Assembly: GCA_000469685.2 (NCBI GenBank)
Contig: LS997564.1
Span: forward strand, 28,244,959-28,308,958
Length of the DNA stretch: 64,000 nucleotides
Direction: 5' to 3'
DNA from: Haemonchus contortus
Lineage: Eukaryota; Nematoda; Chromadorea; Rhabditida; Trichostrongylidae
The notes under the pieces were generated by a model, which was given only the letters and a program-made list of their open reading frames with translations, had not been told where the DNA came from and ran no database searches. Both the position numbers and the translations under genes were made by a program. Within the stretch, counting starts at the first letter, position 1, and the number at the start of each line of letters is the position of its first letter. This document shows positions 24,640 to 36,393 of the stretch, piece after piece.

Positions 24640-24830
24640 GTATCCCCATCAAGAACCTAATGAGTTTTACTTCTTCTGTAGTTACCTGAACGACCCGCAG
24701 TGCAATACCGTATGGGAACTGAAGACGGCAATATCATCTGCATGGGATAAGTCAGTGAGACAATTATCACCAGTCTTGTTTAGGACATGCCGAACAAAAT
24801 GTTTGGACTGTGGTCGACTTTTCGAATCCT
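24640..24830 (+). pseudogene. Tc/mariner-superfamily transposase C-terminal remnant
   Basis: One frame reads PHQEPNEFYFFCSYLNDPQC then TVWELKTAISSAWDK and CRTKCLDCG, matching the tail of an IS630-Tc1-mariner DDE transposase (intact form: PxSPDLNPxDFYFWSYL, then ELKxAISxAW). The catalytic Asp of the motif is lost. No inverted terminal repeats were identified. Confidence 0.5.
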
Positions 24831-26229
24831 GATATTTTTCATATTTCTGCTTTTTCCATTAAGCCTATATACTTTTATTATAATTTATTGATTCCACTGA
24901 CTAGAAAAAAACTAAGCATCCTTCTAGTTGTTGAGAGGCTGAGTAGTCCTGTGACTTGGCATTCGAAATCTCCATCTTCTGAGAACCACATCGGTAGCGT
25001 CATGTTTCTTTTTTTGATTCTAAATTTGATTGGTCATTCTTTGATCTGCAACTAGAATCCTCCGTTCCTAGCCTCGTATACTTCTTGTTCAAAATGGGTG
25101 ATGCTCAATCGAACTGATGGCAGTATGGGCTATATGAGCAGCACAACTACGTATTCCAATATTACGGAACCTTTGAAAAGTTTATCGAAGGGTTTTGGCA
25201 ATGGAGAGCGCCTAATGGTCCGTGTATCGAGAGAAATTCAATCCAGAGGAATTTACTACAATGACTGCACTTCACCCTTTCTCTAGTGTCGTATTCACCA
25301 GCAAAGCAGAAGACAAACCGCAACCAGATGATCATGGAGGCAGAAAGTAATGCTGCGTGAAGGGATCGCTTTTGGCGTCGAGTCTGACCAGAAGTCGATT
25401 CTCAAAGAAGAGAACTGATCGACGTTCAAACACTTTTTCCTTTAGCCTCTGCCCTAAAAAACTGTAAATATTCAAAGACCGATGAAGACATCGACTTACG
25501 ATGGAAGGATACATTTTTGCAGTGGTCATTCAAGATGAGATGTATACCGATGGAGTTCCCAAAGCCGATCTCGAATCTGTGTTTCTAAACTGCTCGATGT
25601 TTCTGTGAATGAAGTAACGGAACCGATTCCCTTGTTTTGTACCAGTGCTCCGAACAAATAACTGGACCGAGCAAACTCGTCACTGTGCAGCAGTTGTTGA
25701 TAATTGGCAATTGGTAGGGTATTGGACTAGTGGGCACAACATGAAGAGGCCTGCAATGCATTCTATGCGTTTTACCTTACCATGAAACTAGTAGGATCCC
25801 CGGCCAACGTCGGCCTTCCTTCCTTCCCAGGATAGAGTTCTGAGCATCGACTAACTGGGCCGCCTCCTTCTTCGTAACAAGTAATACTATTTAGGAAGCG
25901 GAATTAGACAGATGATTAACAGTACAGTTGGTATTCGAAATGCGCCCATTGCTCATGGCTATGATTAGGATTCTCTATCTGTTGTTGTTCATCTTACGTT
26001 TATTTATGAGTACTATTCAAAGGTTCGGTTGCCCACCATTTAATCCCATTGATGGCATATTCTAGGATATAGCATTAGAAGATAATCCAAGATTATTCGG
26101 GGTCGGATAAGTTCTGCCAAGAATGATCTCGGAGCAAGGAGAAACCATTGAATCATTGAGTCACGAACATCGCTAAGTGGCGATCGTAACCTAGTAGCGA
26201 GAAGTAAACTAATTTTAACCTCCATATAA
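24831..26229. other. No recognisable gene; duplication-unit anchor near 26.0-26.2 kb
   Basis: 25990-26200 resembles 45420-45540 and 57310-57490 (GAATCCAAGATTATT, GGTCGGATAAG). It is therefore part of a repeat that joins the GC-box element. Other open frames here show no known domain. Confidence 0.35.
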
Positions 26230-27010
26230 TTTAGTACCCTTAATCGGTCCCTGTCACTGCTTTTACCGTTCTTGTTGAATTGAGTGAAACATATCAGGAG
26301 TCGGAGCTAGTTTGTAAATATCAAAGACGCTAGGTTTAACTGGTGAGTGAATGCTGCTCTCAAAGCCCCGCTTGTACTTGTACCACGTTTGCACCCCCAT
26401 AAGGCCAAAATGACAAATTTCGCGCAAACCACACCCATGTGGGCGTAGTCCGGCCCTGTCACCTCCCATAAGTGTTCCCATCTTGACGCCAATATTCCTT
26501 TCAAATTCGAATGCTCTAGGTCCACGGGGACAAGAGTTATGATTTTCCGGTAGGACATACATTCACATACAAACACACAGACATTAGTGGGTTATATATA
26601 GTACGATTTTACTATGGTTGGTAGTGCATTCTTTACATGAGGGGAGGGTAGGGCTTGTGCTCAGAAGGCTTCCGTCTAAAAGCATAGTACCAACAATAGA
26701 AACGGCAACATGTCGGTTCACATTCGGAGAAGATGAGAGAATCATCTTGACGCCAATATTCCTTTCAAATTCGAATGCTCTAGGTCCACGGGGACAAGAG
26801 TTATGATTTTCCGGTAGGACATACATTCACATACAAACACACAGACATTAGTGGGTTATATATAGTACGATTTTACTATGGTTGGTAGTGCATTCTTTAC
26901 ATGAGGGGAGGGTAGGGCTTGTGCTCAGAAGGCTTCCGTCTAAAAGCATAGTACCAACAATAGAAACGGCAACATGTCGGTTCACATTCGGAGAAGATGA
27001 GAGAATCTCA
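26230..27010 (+). repeat. GC-box repeat element, B orientation, with internal 264-bp duplication
   Basis: It contains one GC-box unit (CCACACCCATGTGGGCGTAG, then AATTCGAATGCTCTAGGTCC and ACAAGAGTTATGATTTTCCG), then a CA-rich run and the terminus TTATATATAGTACGATTTT. The block from 26480 is repeated from 26744. Confidence 0.75.
26480..27007. repeat. Two tandem 264-bp copies, apparently identical
   Basis: ATCTTGACGCCAATATTCCT starts at 26480 and again at 26744, and each copy runs to GGAGAAGATGAGAGAATC. I found no mismatch on reading both. Confidence 0.9.
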
Positions 27011-27684
27011 CATGGAACTAACAATAGTGAAGACTCATTGTGATTCCGCATAAGACGACAATAACATTTCCGAGAAGTTTATATATGTATTCACGACAAA
27101 ATAAAATATTGAGAATTCCTTCCCCCTTTTCAAAGCCATTTCTCGATGACTAAGAATACGCAAAAGCATTTATCATGAGACTGACCAAACAAAAAAGCTT
27201 CAACGTAAAAAGCTGGGCATGCGAAAGAAGGGTTAGAAAAAAGAATACTGCAGTAGTTAAAAGTTCCCTAAGATACAGATCTTCTAGGGTGACAGTTTGC
27301 GATTGAAGTTTATGGACGCTGTAGATGAGGCATGTCATCACGTGTCTTGTATTGACATTGTTTATGATCGCGTCTTACTTCTTCTGTTGATGATTTGGAA
27401 GCACAGCCGCCCGTTCTCGGAAATGTTGAAATATCGTTTGTACTTAGAAAGTCAGCTTTTCTGGTCAATTTACAGGAGGAGAAGGGCTACTCCTTCTGTG
27501 AATAGGTGATTCTGACTCTAACAAAAACGGAATGCATACATGAACTTGTTACTGACGGGCATATGTTCGAGTTCAAGGAAACTGTGATGCAGTAACCAGA
27601 AACCACTTTGGTTGGAACGCCCGACCACAGCGCGATCTATCGCCACTCAAGAAACCAAAGTCTGCTTGATAACTTCTTGCGGTA

Positions 27685-28924
27685 CGCAACGAAATTGCTT
27701 TGTTTATGTAATATTCTTCTTTTTCAGGCAATGAGAAGAGAAAAATTGCTTTCAGAGCTCGAAAAAGTTCAAATCCTCGCGAAAAAGGAGCAGGGACTGT
27801 CGAATTGCGGGATCGCGCGAGTTTCGGGTCGATGTCATGCAACTGTGGATAGTTTCAACAAAAGTCCTGAAGATAAGGAACTGCAAGAAGTGCTGGACGT
27901 CCTTTGCTGCTGTTCGACAGAGGCAAGCGCCATATTTTGAGGGTAGCGTCGAATTCCACCGAATCCTGTATGGAAATCCGATCGTCTCTGTCCCAGAAAA
28001 ACGCTGTCTGGAAGACGATCAGAAAGTCCAACTCAACTCCATCGTCAAGTGTCGTCGTGTGCATAGTATCGAGTCAAATGCATAAGGCGCCCTTCGCGAC
28101 AAAAAGACGTCCAGGAAGTCGGGTCGATTTCGCCAGAAGGTTCAGTCGAACCAAGTGGAATAAGGTGTTCTCATGTGCTTACATTCGACCTTCTTCCTCT
28201 TGATGGTTTTTGTTCTTCGGGACGTTTTTTCTGAAGCGCGATTTCGAGTAGGCGTATCCTTTTACGTTTCGTACCGAAGAAGATGAACTCGTCCTTTCAT
28301 TGAACTCTTATTCGTTGTGCACTTCTCCCCTTCTGGCGTCAGAATCGGCACCGAACTTTTTTTATGCAAGTAACACCCCAATTTACGTCAACAGGAGCAC
28401 CCAAACTTCCGGCGTCTTATTGCACTTCTGCCCTGACCGGCGAACAGCCCCGATTTGTATTCAATGGAAAATCTATGAGGCTTCATGGTTCAAGATCTAC
28501 GCCCAAAACAAGCAATCCCGAGGCGTCAAGGAGTTGAAAAAAGCGATCAGCGAAGCATGGCACGAAATTGACCAGGAGCTATTGATAGTTTTCATTTGAG
28601 CCTAGACCACCGTATTTTCAAAGTAATTTGAAGGAATGGTGGACCAACTGATTATTGACTTTGCAACTTTCTCTCCTTGTTGTATGCTTGTTGTTGAATA
28701 AATAAATTTCGTCAATGGCTGTATCATTTGGAGACGTTTGAAAAACACCCTCTACTGAAAAACTAACCAAAAAAATGTTTGTGTTTTTGAGCCGGTATTT
28801 GGTGCTGATGTTCGAGTTGCAATTCAAATATGACACATTTTTCACTTTGGACCTTTTCAGAAACATCGTACACTGTGAGTATTCGTGAAAATCGGAGGTG
28901 GCTGTATCATTTGGAGATGTACTG
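27685..28924 (+). mobile_element. Tc1-like transposon, degraded, left end lost
   Basis: Plus-strand pieces of a Tc1/Tc3-type transposase are recognisable. The HTH is SELEKVQILAKKEQGLSNCG from 27745, a second HTH area is LRVASNSTESCMEIRSSL near 27940, and FARRFSRTKWNKVFS is near 28120. The end reads QSRGVKELKKAISEAWHEID near 28530. Frames change repeatedly. The right end (GGCTGTATCATTTGGAGATG then TACTG) is followed by TA, and an imperfect copy of the same motif lies at 28722, but no matching left terminus is seen. The paralogous position at about 47625 in unit 2 has no insertion. Confidence 0.75.
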
Positions 28925-30320
28925 TATATCACGGGATCTTTGATCGTCTCATGTCTCTTTTACCTCCCTGAGATTACTGTAACGCATTTTCCACAGAGTG
29001 CGGAGTCTTTCCTAAAACAGTTGTCTAGGTAAGTTCTCACCCAAGCGAACTTTCTACCAATTTGGTGAATTCAAATCAGTCGAAGACCTCGTAGACTTGA
29101 AGGATGAGGAGGTGACTAGGTGAGGCCAAAGATATTTACCGCGCCAACATATAGTTGAATAGAAATATTATTTTTGATTTTCACGAGTACCCAGCGAGGC
29201 AGCATCTGATTAATGCCTAGATGTCCTAGCAAAACACTCAGTGCTGTAATCAACATCATCAACACTGATTGGAATCGCCGGACCAAAAAGGATGTAGGGA
29301 ACGTAAGTGTAGTGGTAACAGGGCCTAGAGTGAAGGTAAACACTTGATCATAGGCGAGATTTAGTAATAGAATTAGTTCGTATGTAAGAAATCTACATCT
29401 GTTGCACTTCATTTCACGGTCGGTGAAACAAAATGCAACAGACGTAGTTTTCTTGTATACAAACTATTTCTTTCTACGTCAGTGCGCCCGCGCGCCGGCC
29501 GGCGGGTTATGAAAGCAGCCACTGAGTCTGCGTGGTTCATCGAAACTGTTTATACCTCGGGTTCGTGTCATTTCGCCCAAACACAGAGTAACCAAATGGC
29601 GGCTACATTCGCCATGTCAAATGACAATCACCGTTTTGCTGCACGGAGTTTACCGCTAACACAAAATGGATGTGAGGAAAATATTTGGAAAGTGGTAAAG
29701 AAGAGTTATCACCCACCTGCATCTATGGAGAACTGATGTCAAAAGGTAAGTATGAGAAGCCAGTAGACGAAGTTCGAGCAGAGCTATGCTGAAGGATCTA
29801 CAATTTGAGTGGCCTACGCAGCTCTGAGTAACTATAAATATACTGCTGTCAGAAAAAAAACGCAATATAAACAACTCCAAACAGCCATGATTTAGTAGTT
29901 CTTTGGAATACATCAATAGAAAATAGAAACAGAGCAATAGGCACCAAGTAGAGCTCCATCAGTTAGAAGAAATCGTTGAGTGGAAGAGCTGGATGTAAGG
30001 ATTGACATCAAGCTATGTAACGTAATAATTGATGAAGGTGGGGCAGGTCAGTGAGCCCATAAGAGAGATGAAATATTTACATCTCAATTTTTTCACTTCT
30101 TTCACTGCAAACGTGACTTTTCTTCTTTAACTACTAATTCTCATTTAATAGGAAGTAATTCCATCCTGAGCTACTGCCCATTAGAACCGTAGCTCAAGTC
30201 TTACAGTAGGTAGCCAAGAAGAAGGTACATATTTAAATGAAAATGCTAGAGTCGATAGAAAAGTAATTACAGCAGTGAGAAAACGATCATGCCATGTCTC
30301 ACATCAGAATAAAACGGATT
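28925..30320. other. Duplication-unit anchor (matches 47645-49010)
   Basis: About 1.4 kb aligned end to end with unit 2 (ATCACGGGATC, TCATGTCTCTTTTA, GTAACGCATTT at the left; ATTCTTGTCATTTATTTTCC-like at the right). It contains the minus-strand exons of the unknown gene family. Confidence 0.7.
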
Positions 30321-30428
30321 CTTTCCGAGAGATTCTTGTCATTTATTTTCCTACAAGCCACAAGCCCGGTCGCCTACGCCTGGCCTCACTCTTCCTTCCT
30401 GCCAAGTATAGTGAGATAATGTAGTTGA

Positions 30429-30450
30429 GGGGGGGGGGGGGGGGGGGGAG
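30429..30450. repeat. Poly-G run
   Basis: About twenty consecutive G residues, next to GTTGA. A second G-run lies at 30964-30980. Confidence 0.95.
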
Positions 30451-30574
30451 GGAGCACCGCTTTTATTCAGCACTGAAAGCTAGAGAGCAGAGGAGGGGTA
30501 ACGACCGACCTGTCCTGTACTTAGAAACAGTTCTCAGCGAAAAAAAATGGTTTCAAGCTAGGCCTCACTGTCAG

Positions 30575-30952
30575 GGGTAACGGAACTTCTCCCCTATCGC
30601 GGCATTCTCCCTTGCGGCATGCGGCAAATTTCACTGCAATTACCGTACTCCCGCCAATCGATAGGATGCGGAATTTTTCCTTGACTGGCTTGCTTTTTCA
30701 TTGGATTTTATCGTTTTTTCTTCTGTTTCTTTTTAGTTTTCATGTTTATTAAACTTGATTAATTACAATGACTCCTCCTATATAAACGACGATCAGGATC
30801 GCGTTGGAATTGAAGAGAGCGGCCGGCCAATTCAAATGTTTAAAGGACTCCCTATCTCACAAATTGCGCGCTCCAATCTTCCATCGCAATCCTGCGATAG
30901 GCAGCGGTTGCGGCGTGTGCGAAGCCGTGTTAGGGGAGAAGTTCCCGGATCC
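30575..30952. mobile_element. MULE-like MITE with 9-bp target duplication
   Basis: CACTGTCAG occurs directly on both sides (30566-30574 and 30953-30961). The ends are inverted: GGGTAACGGAACTTCTCCCC at left, GGGGAGAAGTTCCCGGATCC at right. It is 378 bases with no coding capacity and is closely related to 3588-3905 plus 4170-4220. A 9-bp duplication with G-rich termini is the habit of Mutator-like elements, so the superfamily call is inference. Confidence 0.8.
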
Positions 30953-30980
30953 CACTGTCAGTAGGGGGGGGGGGGGGGGA

Positions 30981-31799
30981 GGGGTTGGGGAGTGACGAGA
31001 TGGGGGTGCGATGATTACCTTGTGCAGAAAGCTAGGATGAGGTATGAGTTAAATATTCATTTGACTCACCCACCTTGGTACCTCTTTGCTCTTGGAGCTG
31101 AGATCAAAAAATTGTATGTTCTCGGCTAAGGAACGTCAATGAGCACATTATGGGCTAACCTCCTTATACTGAAATTATGTTGAAAAAACGCGGAGGTCTC
31201 TCAACTACATTATCACCTCCGATTTTTGTAAAGAAGTACATAGCATGATACCGGTACAGACCGAAATCACAGTTTTGAAGTACCCACTTCGCTCCACTTC
31301 CCCTTGTCTTCACCCCGCAGTTCTCACTCTACTTATCAACCTACCCACCAGTTTACTGCTTCACATATAAGAAGGAAATGTGGGATAGAGCTGTGTCTTA
31401 CCCCTACCTTCACCGTAATCACAAAGTTTTGCGGACGGACAGACCAACATACCGCCAAACCGACAAACCTACAAACCGACACCAAATTTCTGCTCTATAA
31501 ATGAGACAGATTATCCTCATGACTCCTTCAAATAGAAATAGTCATCATGTTTTCGAAATATCTCACACGAACGAAATTTGCAGAGATAATGGACTTGTTG
31601 ATTTACTCTTATAATAATTTCTAGAGAGTCCAACGAGGCTATTCCTTATAGAACTGTTCAGTGCCCCCTTGGAATCAAGCTCGGTCAATATGGAATACCA
31701 GGCAGCTACGCACGCTCTCGCGCGCGCTAGGGGCTCTAGCCGTGAGAGACGGAGCCGCATGAGCTGATTTTCACTATAGACCTTTATCGGATTCATGAG
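30981..31799. other. No clear gene
   Basis: Includes a degenerate GACAGACC/CCGACA-rich tract at 31430-31480 like the tails of GC-box elements, and the anchor at 31545-31690 matching 49060-49190. Confidence 0.4.
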
Positions 31800-33190
31800 T
31801 TTCCGCTCAAACCTCGCCTCCTGCGGGCGGGTCTGGTCCTGCCACCCACCATAAGTGTTTCCATCCTGTCGCCTGTACTCCTACCAAGTTTGAACTTTCT
31901 AGGTCCACTGAGACAGAATTATGAATTTTCACCCAGACCCCGCCCCTTGTAGGCGGAGTTTGATTTTGGCACCCACCATAGGTGTTTCCATCCTGTCGCC
32001 TGTACTCCTACCAAGTTTAAACTTTTTAGGTCCATGGGGACAGGAGTTACGAATTTTCGCACAAACCCCGCCCCTTGTGGGCGGGGCTTGTGCGAAAATT
32101 CGTAACTACCACCCACCATAGGTGTTTCCATCCCGTCGCCTGTACTCCTACCAAGTTTGAACTTTCTAGGTCCACTGAGACAGAATTATGAATTTTTCCC
32201 CGTCGCGGTGTCTGTACTCCTACCAAGTTTGAACTTTCTAGGTCCATGGGGACAGGAGTTACGAATTTTCGCACAAACCCCGCCCCTTGTGGGCGGGGTT
32301 TGATTTTGGCACCCACCATAGGTGTTTCCATCCTGTCGCCTGTACTCCTACCAAGTTTGAACTTTCTAGGTCCATGGGGACAGGAGTTACGAATTTTCGC
32401 ACAAACCCCGCCCCTTGTGGGCGGAGTCTGGTTCTACCACTAACCATAAGTTTCCCCGTCGCGGTGTCTGTACTCCTACCAAGTTTGAACTTTCTAGGTC
32501 CATGGGGACAGGAGTTACGAATTTTCGCACAAACCCCGCCCCTTGTAGGCGGAGTCTGGTTCTGCCACCCACCATGAGTTTTGCCTCCATGACGCCTGTA
32601 CTCCTACCAAATTTGAACTCTCTGGGTCCATGGGAACCGGAATTATGGATTTTCGCATATAAATGTAAGAAAGGATGTGAGCTTCGAGGCACGCTCCGCC
32701 CATTGTGGGCGGGCCTCCGCTGACGTCATTTATGCTGGAGACACCTCCTACAATGCTCCTCCCATATCAACTTTTTCCTGCTCTGTTGGCTATCTCCAAA
32801 CCGAGTTATAAATGTTTTCATAAAGCATTGCATTTCTGGAGAACGCCCCGCCCATCGAGGGTGGGTCTCCCTAGTTCGATCTAACTTACCAATGCACACC
32901 TCTAGCCACCTTCAAACTCCAGTTTTGAAGCCGTCTTATTACTGAATTTGAAATCGTGGTCCTCAGTAGGGCTCATTTCGACGCACGCCATGCCCACTGT
33001 GGGCGGGGCTCCGCCAAGCTGATGTGTGTTTTATACTTCTCGAGACCTGGCCCACCCATCCCACACTTGACCCGGTCTCTCCAGGCAGATCTAAAGGAGT
33101 TAAGGAATTTCGTGACAGACATACAGACAGACAGACAGACAGACAGACAGACGGACAGACAGACGAACAGACAGACTAAGCGCTTTATAG
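31800..33190 (+). repeat. GC-box tandem repeat array, B orientation (largest copy)
   Basis: Six or more units of about 125-129 bases (GAATTTTCGC phases at 31922, 32051, 32267, 32392 and 32519). Each contains CCTACCAAGTTTGAACTTTC, TAGGTCCATGGGGACAGGAG and the palindrome CCCCGCCCCTTGTGGGCGGG. Diverged units follow to 33020. It ends in a CAGA run (33118-33175) and GCGCTTTATAGTAAGTAGGA. Confidence 0.85.
32046..32106. repeat. 61-bp near-perfect hairpin inside the GC-box array
   Basis: GTTACGAATTTTCGCACAAA at the left is mirrored by TTGTGCGAAAATTCGTAAC at the right, around CCCCGCCCCTTGTGGGCGGGG. One unit has been joined to an inverted piece of another. Confidence 0.85.
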
Positions 33191-33822
33191 TAAGTAGGAT
33201 GCTGTAAGGCAAGTTGGCTTGATGTGTTTCAGGAAATTATATTCTTTCAATGGAAAGAATCTAGACTGATTTTTGATTATTCACCATCTAATCATTGACT
33301 GCTCAACGAACTGGAATCAAATGTGTTTACATTGAATTTAAGAGCTTCCAAATGAGTATCTCCACTGCCATCCACTGCCAAGGGGTTCATGTTTTTAGAT
33401 CGCGAAAATCTTTCTTAGAACCATTAGTACTCGTTACTCGTAACACCCTTTCAAGAGTGCCCCCATTCGACACATTTCGCAACCATGGGAACGAAGGGTG
33501 ACCAAAGATGTGCTTTGAGGACAGACCTATGAGTGTAATGGATGCACCGGCCTTAGCGGCAGAACTGCACTACTGGAAAGGGTGGCTTCACGCTTCACAC
33601 GTAGAATAGCAATTCCTACCTGTTCTGTAAAAACACTGTGAGCAACAAAAAACCGCTAAAAGGTTTGAAGCACTAACTCATTTGACAACCTACTGCGTGA
33701 GCTCGGACCAATTCTCGATTTTTGCAGGAGAACCTTGAATGACCAACATTTTGCCAGCATGATGAAGGTAAGAAATGAGTGAGTGAGATGCCCTGCTTTG
33801 AGACGAAGTTTTCATAGAGGAT
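33191..33822. other. No recognisable gene
   Basis: Sequence between the GC-box terminus and the signal-peptide exon at 33823. From 33710 it matches 49660 onwards in unit 2. Confidence 0.35.
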
Positions 33823-33949
33823 ACTTCAAATAGACCACGATTTCATAGTGTAAAACTGGATTCAGGGCCTCATTGTCAGGCTGACCCACAATCGTCGTAT
33901 TGACGTTAAACGATTGCAGATGTGAAAAAAGAAGTAGCATCAGCATCAT

Positions 33950-34955
33950 AAATTTTTGCCAACGATATCATTGTAAAAAAATTTCTTCAATCGAGAATTT
34001 CTTTGCACTTCTTGTAGTCACATAGGTTCCAAAATTGCAAAGGGACATCCTTCCAGTGTTTTTTATCAAACTGAATCTATTTTGCTCAGGCTAATAGCTG
34101 GGAAATTTAGGGTTGGGTAAAATGACTTTGTGAAGTAACACACAAACTGAACTGATTACAATAGCCACGGCACAATCATACCAATGAAGATACACAGAAG
34201 GAAATATTTCTAAAGTTTGTACGTACGATAAAATGATACGGGTGAAAAGAGCGGGAAAGTTCACTGAAAAGCATAATAATATAGAGATTCACAACTAAAA
34301 TTCCATAAAGTCAGTAAGTATAAACAGCCGATATGAGCGAAAGAAGCGATAAAAATAATTAATAGAGTATACCCCTCAATTTCGTTATTTATTGAAGGAG
34401 ATGTACAAAATAAACGAGGCGAACTGAGCCTTCGACCAAGTTCTCACTCGTTTATACGCGTTGAACCACGAAATAACTTGTTTGCTCCTGATTAGCGTTG
34501 TTTCCGTACAAGCATGTACATGTTCTAAATCTGAATATTCTTCATTCAAAAAAGCATATCCTTCCTACTTCCCATAGGCAGAGCTCATGATAAAAATGGA
34601 GATATTTCCTACGATGAAGCCGACCCACTCGTATACCATATGAGGCGCTGTCACATAAGAAAACGGCTGAAATAGAACGTTATAGGGGCTGAAAGATTGT
34701 ATCGGCTGTCTGGCACACCCAACATAGGACGAGTTCTAATGGCATTGTTGATGCTGCACCATTCACAAGAGACACCCATGTTGAAAATTGAAACGGTAGT
34801 TTGAGAACTGAACATGAGTCACAGCACACTGCTCAGGGCAGTCACCTTCAGCAAGATGGTAATCGTCACATTAGCACAAATACAAGGTGCTCACAAATTG
34901 CGATCGCCTATTGTGTTGGAGCTCCTAGGCCGAGAATGACCTTGGAATATATGTA
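33950..34955. other. Duplication-unit anchor, no gene seen
   Basis: Matches 49923-50830, including GTACGTACGATAAAATGATACGGG-like landmarks and the dispersed repeat at 34640-34880. It is likely upstream sequence of the unknown gene family. Confidence 0.45.
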
Positions 34956-35848
34956 TTAGGTGTGTGCATTAATTTCCGCCGCAGAATTCCAAGGGCCGTT
35001 GCGCGAGCCGTTAGAGATTTACCGGTGAATCCTGTCATATTCTGTAAGGTAAGGTATTGGCTACCTATTTAAGGGCAGACAGATCAGTTTCTCCCCGAAA
35101 TCCCGTTGCTCTCACCATCAGACTGTTTCGTCATGGAACGTGATAAACCGTTTTCCCGGGGGATCCTTCTCATGCTGTTTGATCTCAAGAAAAACGGCAT
35201 TGAGGCCCACCGGATGGCTTTATGGAGGACAAGCATCATCCGAAACTGCTGAGATGGTTCCTCTTCACTCGAGGGTTCGCAACGAAAGCGGAATGTCTAT
35301 TGCCAAAAAGGAATGCTGTGTGTGCATTTAGTGGTGGATCGAAAGGGTGTTGTGTACTATGAGCTGCTGAGCCCGAACGAAACTGTTACTGCTGACCGCT
35401 ACGAACACCAACTTGACAGTTTGTAGAATGCTCTCACCTACAACAGCCGTTAATCGCAAGTAAATATCATGAGGAGCTTTTCCTCCACGATTATGCCGGA
35501 CCCCATGTTGCGAAGAATGTCCTTAAAAAATTGCAGTTGTTGGATGGGATCAGCTTGTTCAGCCCGCATACTCTTGATCTTGCTCTTTCTGACTACCACC
35601 TAATCCGGTCTATGCAAGACAGTTTGTCAGATACACGCTTTCGGAATGCCGAAGAACTGCGAAAAAACATAACAGGATTGCCTCGAAAGATGAAGACTAT
35701 TTTGCACCCGGAGCCAACAAGATACCAGAAAGATGACAAGGTGTAGCTAACGATAGGGAATACACTGGTTAATGTACATTTGGTTTTAATTTTGTAATAA
35801 ATACGTTTTTGCACGCAAGAAAACGGCGGAAATAGATGGACACACCTA
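34956..35848 (+). mobile_element. Mariner-type element, longer relative of the 19.8-kb copy
   Basis: Ends TTAGGTGTGTGCATTAATTT and GGAAATAGATGGACACACCT, TA at the left flank. The transposase is in pieces: FDLKKNGIEAHRMALW near 35180, RKGVVYYELLSPNETVTAD near 35340, and the C-terminal NAEELRKNI near 35645. It retains about 100 bases of the middle lost from the 19.8-kb copy but has frameshifts and stops. Confidence 0.85.
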
Positions 35849-36393
35849 GCTCAAGGGCAGAGCTCAAAGGCACTCTCTTTGATGAGAATGTTTCCTCACC
35901 TCTAGGTTTCTGTTTGAGCCTGTGTCCCCTGAGGACAGCCCAAGGCAAGCTGTCGCGCCGAAAAACTGCTCAGATAGGGCGTAATACGGGCGTCAAAGCC
36001 AGCATAGCTACGTACACACCCGATTCGGACGACTTACCACAGCGTTGTAGAGGCTTTAGAGGGACGTTGCTCTCTTAGCAACTCCATTATAAAACTAGAG
36101 TACATTTTTGTAATCAATGCATATAATCTCTGTGAACTACAGTTCTTAGCAGTCATAACAAATTTGCAAGCTATTAGAGTGCGTATTCATGGCATTCAAT
36201 TTCCGCTTGATACGTTTCAGGCATGAGAAAATGAGTAACTTAAAACCTTTTAATTATTTCAGGATCCTTTTTTCAATAAAACCAACTCGAGGCAAAAATG
36301 TACAGGCAAATGATAATTCCAACAAAGATATCAACTGAAGAAAGTCCCGTATTCAACAAAAAAGGTAGATGAAAAAATATGCAATAGAAGTCG
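35849..36393. other. Unit boundary region, no gene
   Basis: Downstream flank of fukutin copy 2. From about 36085 it matches 14105 onwards. Confidence 0.4.

Larger units (their letters stand above)
29140..33949 (-). pseudogene. Unknown secreted/membrane protein family, copy A (probably broken)
   Basis: A first exon at 33949-33823 encodes a signal-peptide-like start (MMLMLLLFSHLQSFNVNTTI) ending at a GTATCC donor. A second block near 31690-31550 reads KSIISANFVRVRYFENM in part. A hydrophobic block near 29960-29860 reads MELYLVPIALFLFSIDVFQR then SWLFGVVYIAF before a frame break. A last block at 29335-29140 reads FLVRRFQSVLMMLITALSVL, then NNISIQLYVGA up to a GTAAAT donor. Each block has a counterpart in unit 2. 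Several frame breaks suggest a pseudogene. I do not recognise the family, and joining these blocks into one gene is inference. The span also contains a MULE-like element and GC-box repeats. Confidence 0.3.

Noticed and set aside
31919..32723. Multiple frames with repeating PTKFELSRSMGTGV-like or ESSNLVGVQ-like peptides
   Set aside because: They follow the 125-129-base GC-box unit, whose length is not always a multiple of three, and appear on both strands; not a coding repeat.
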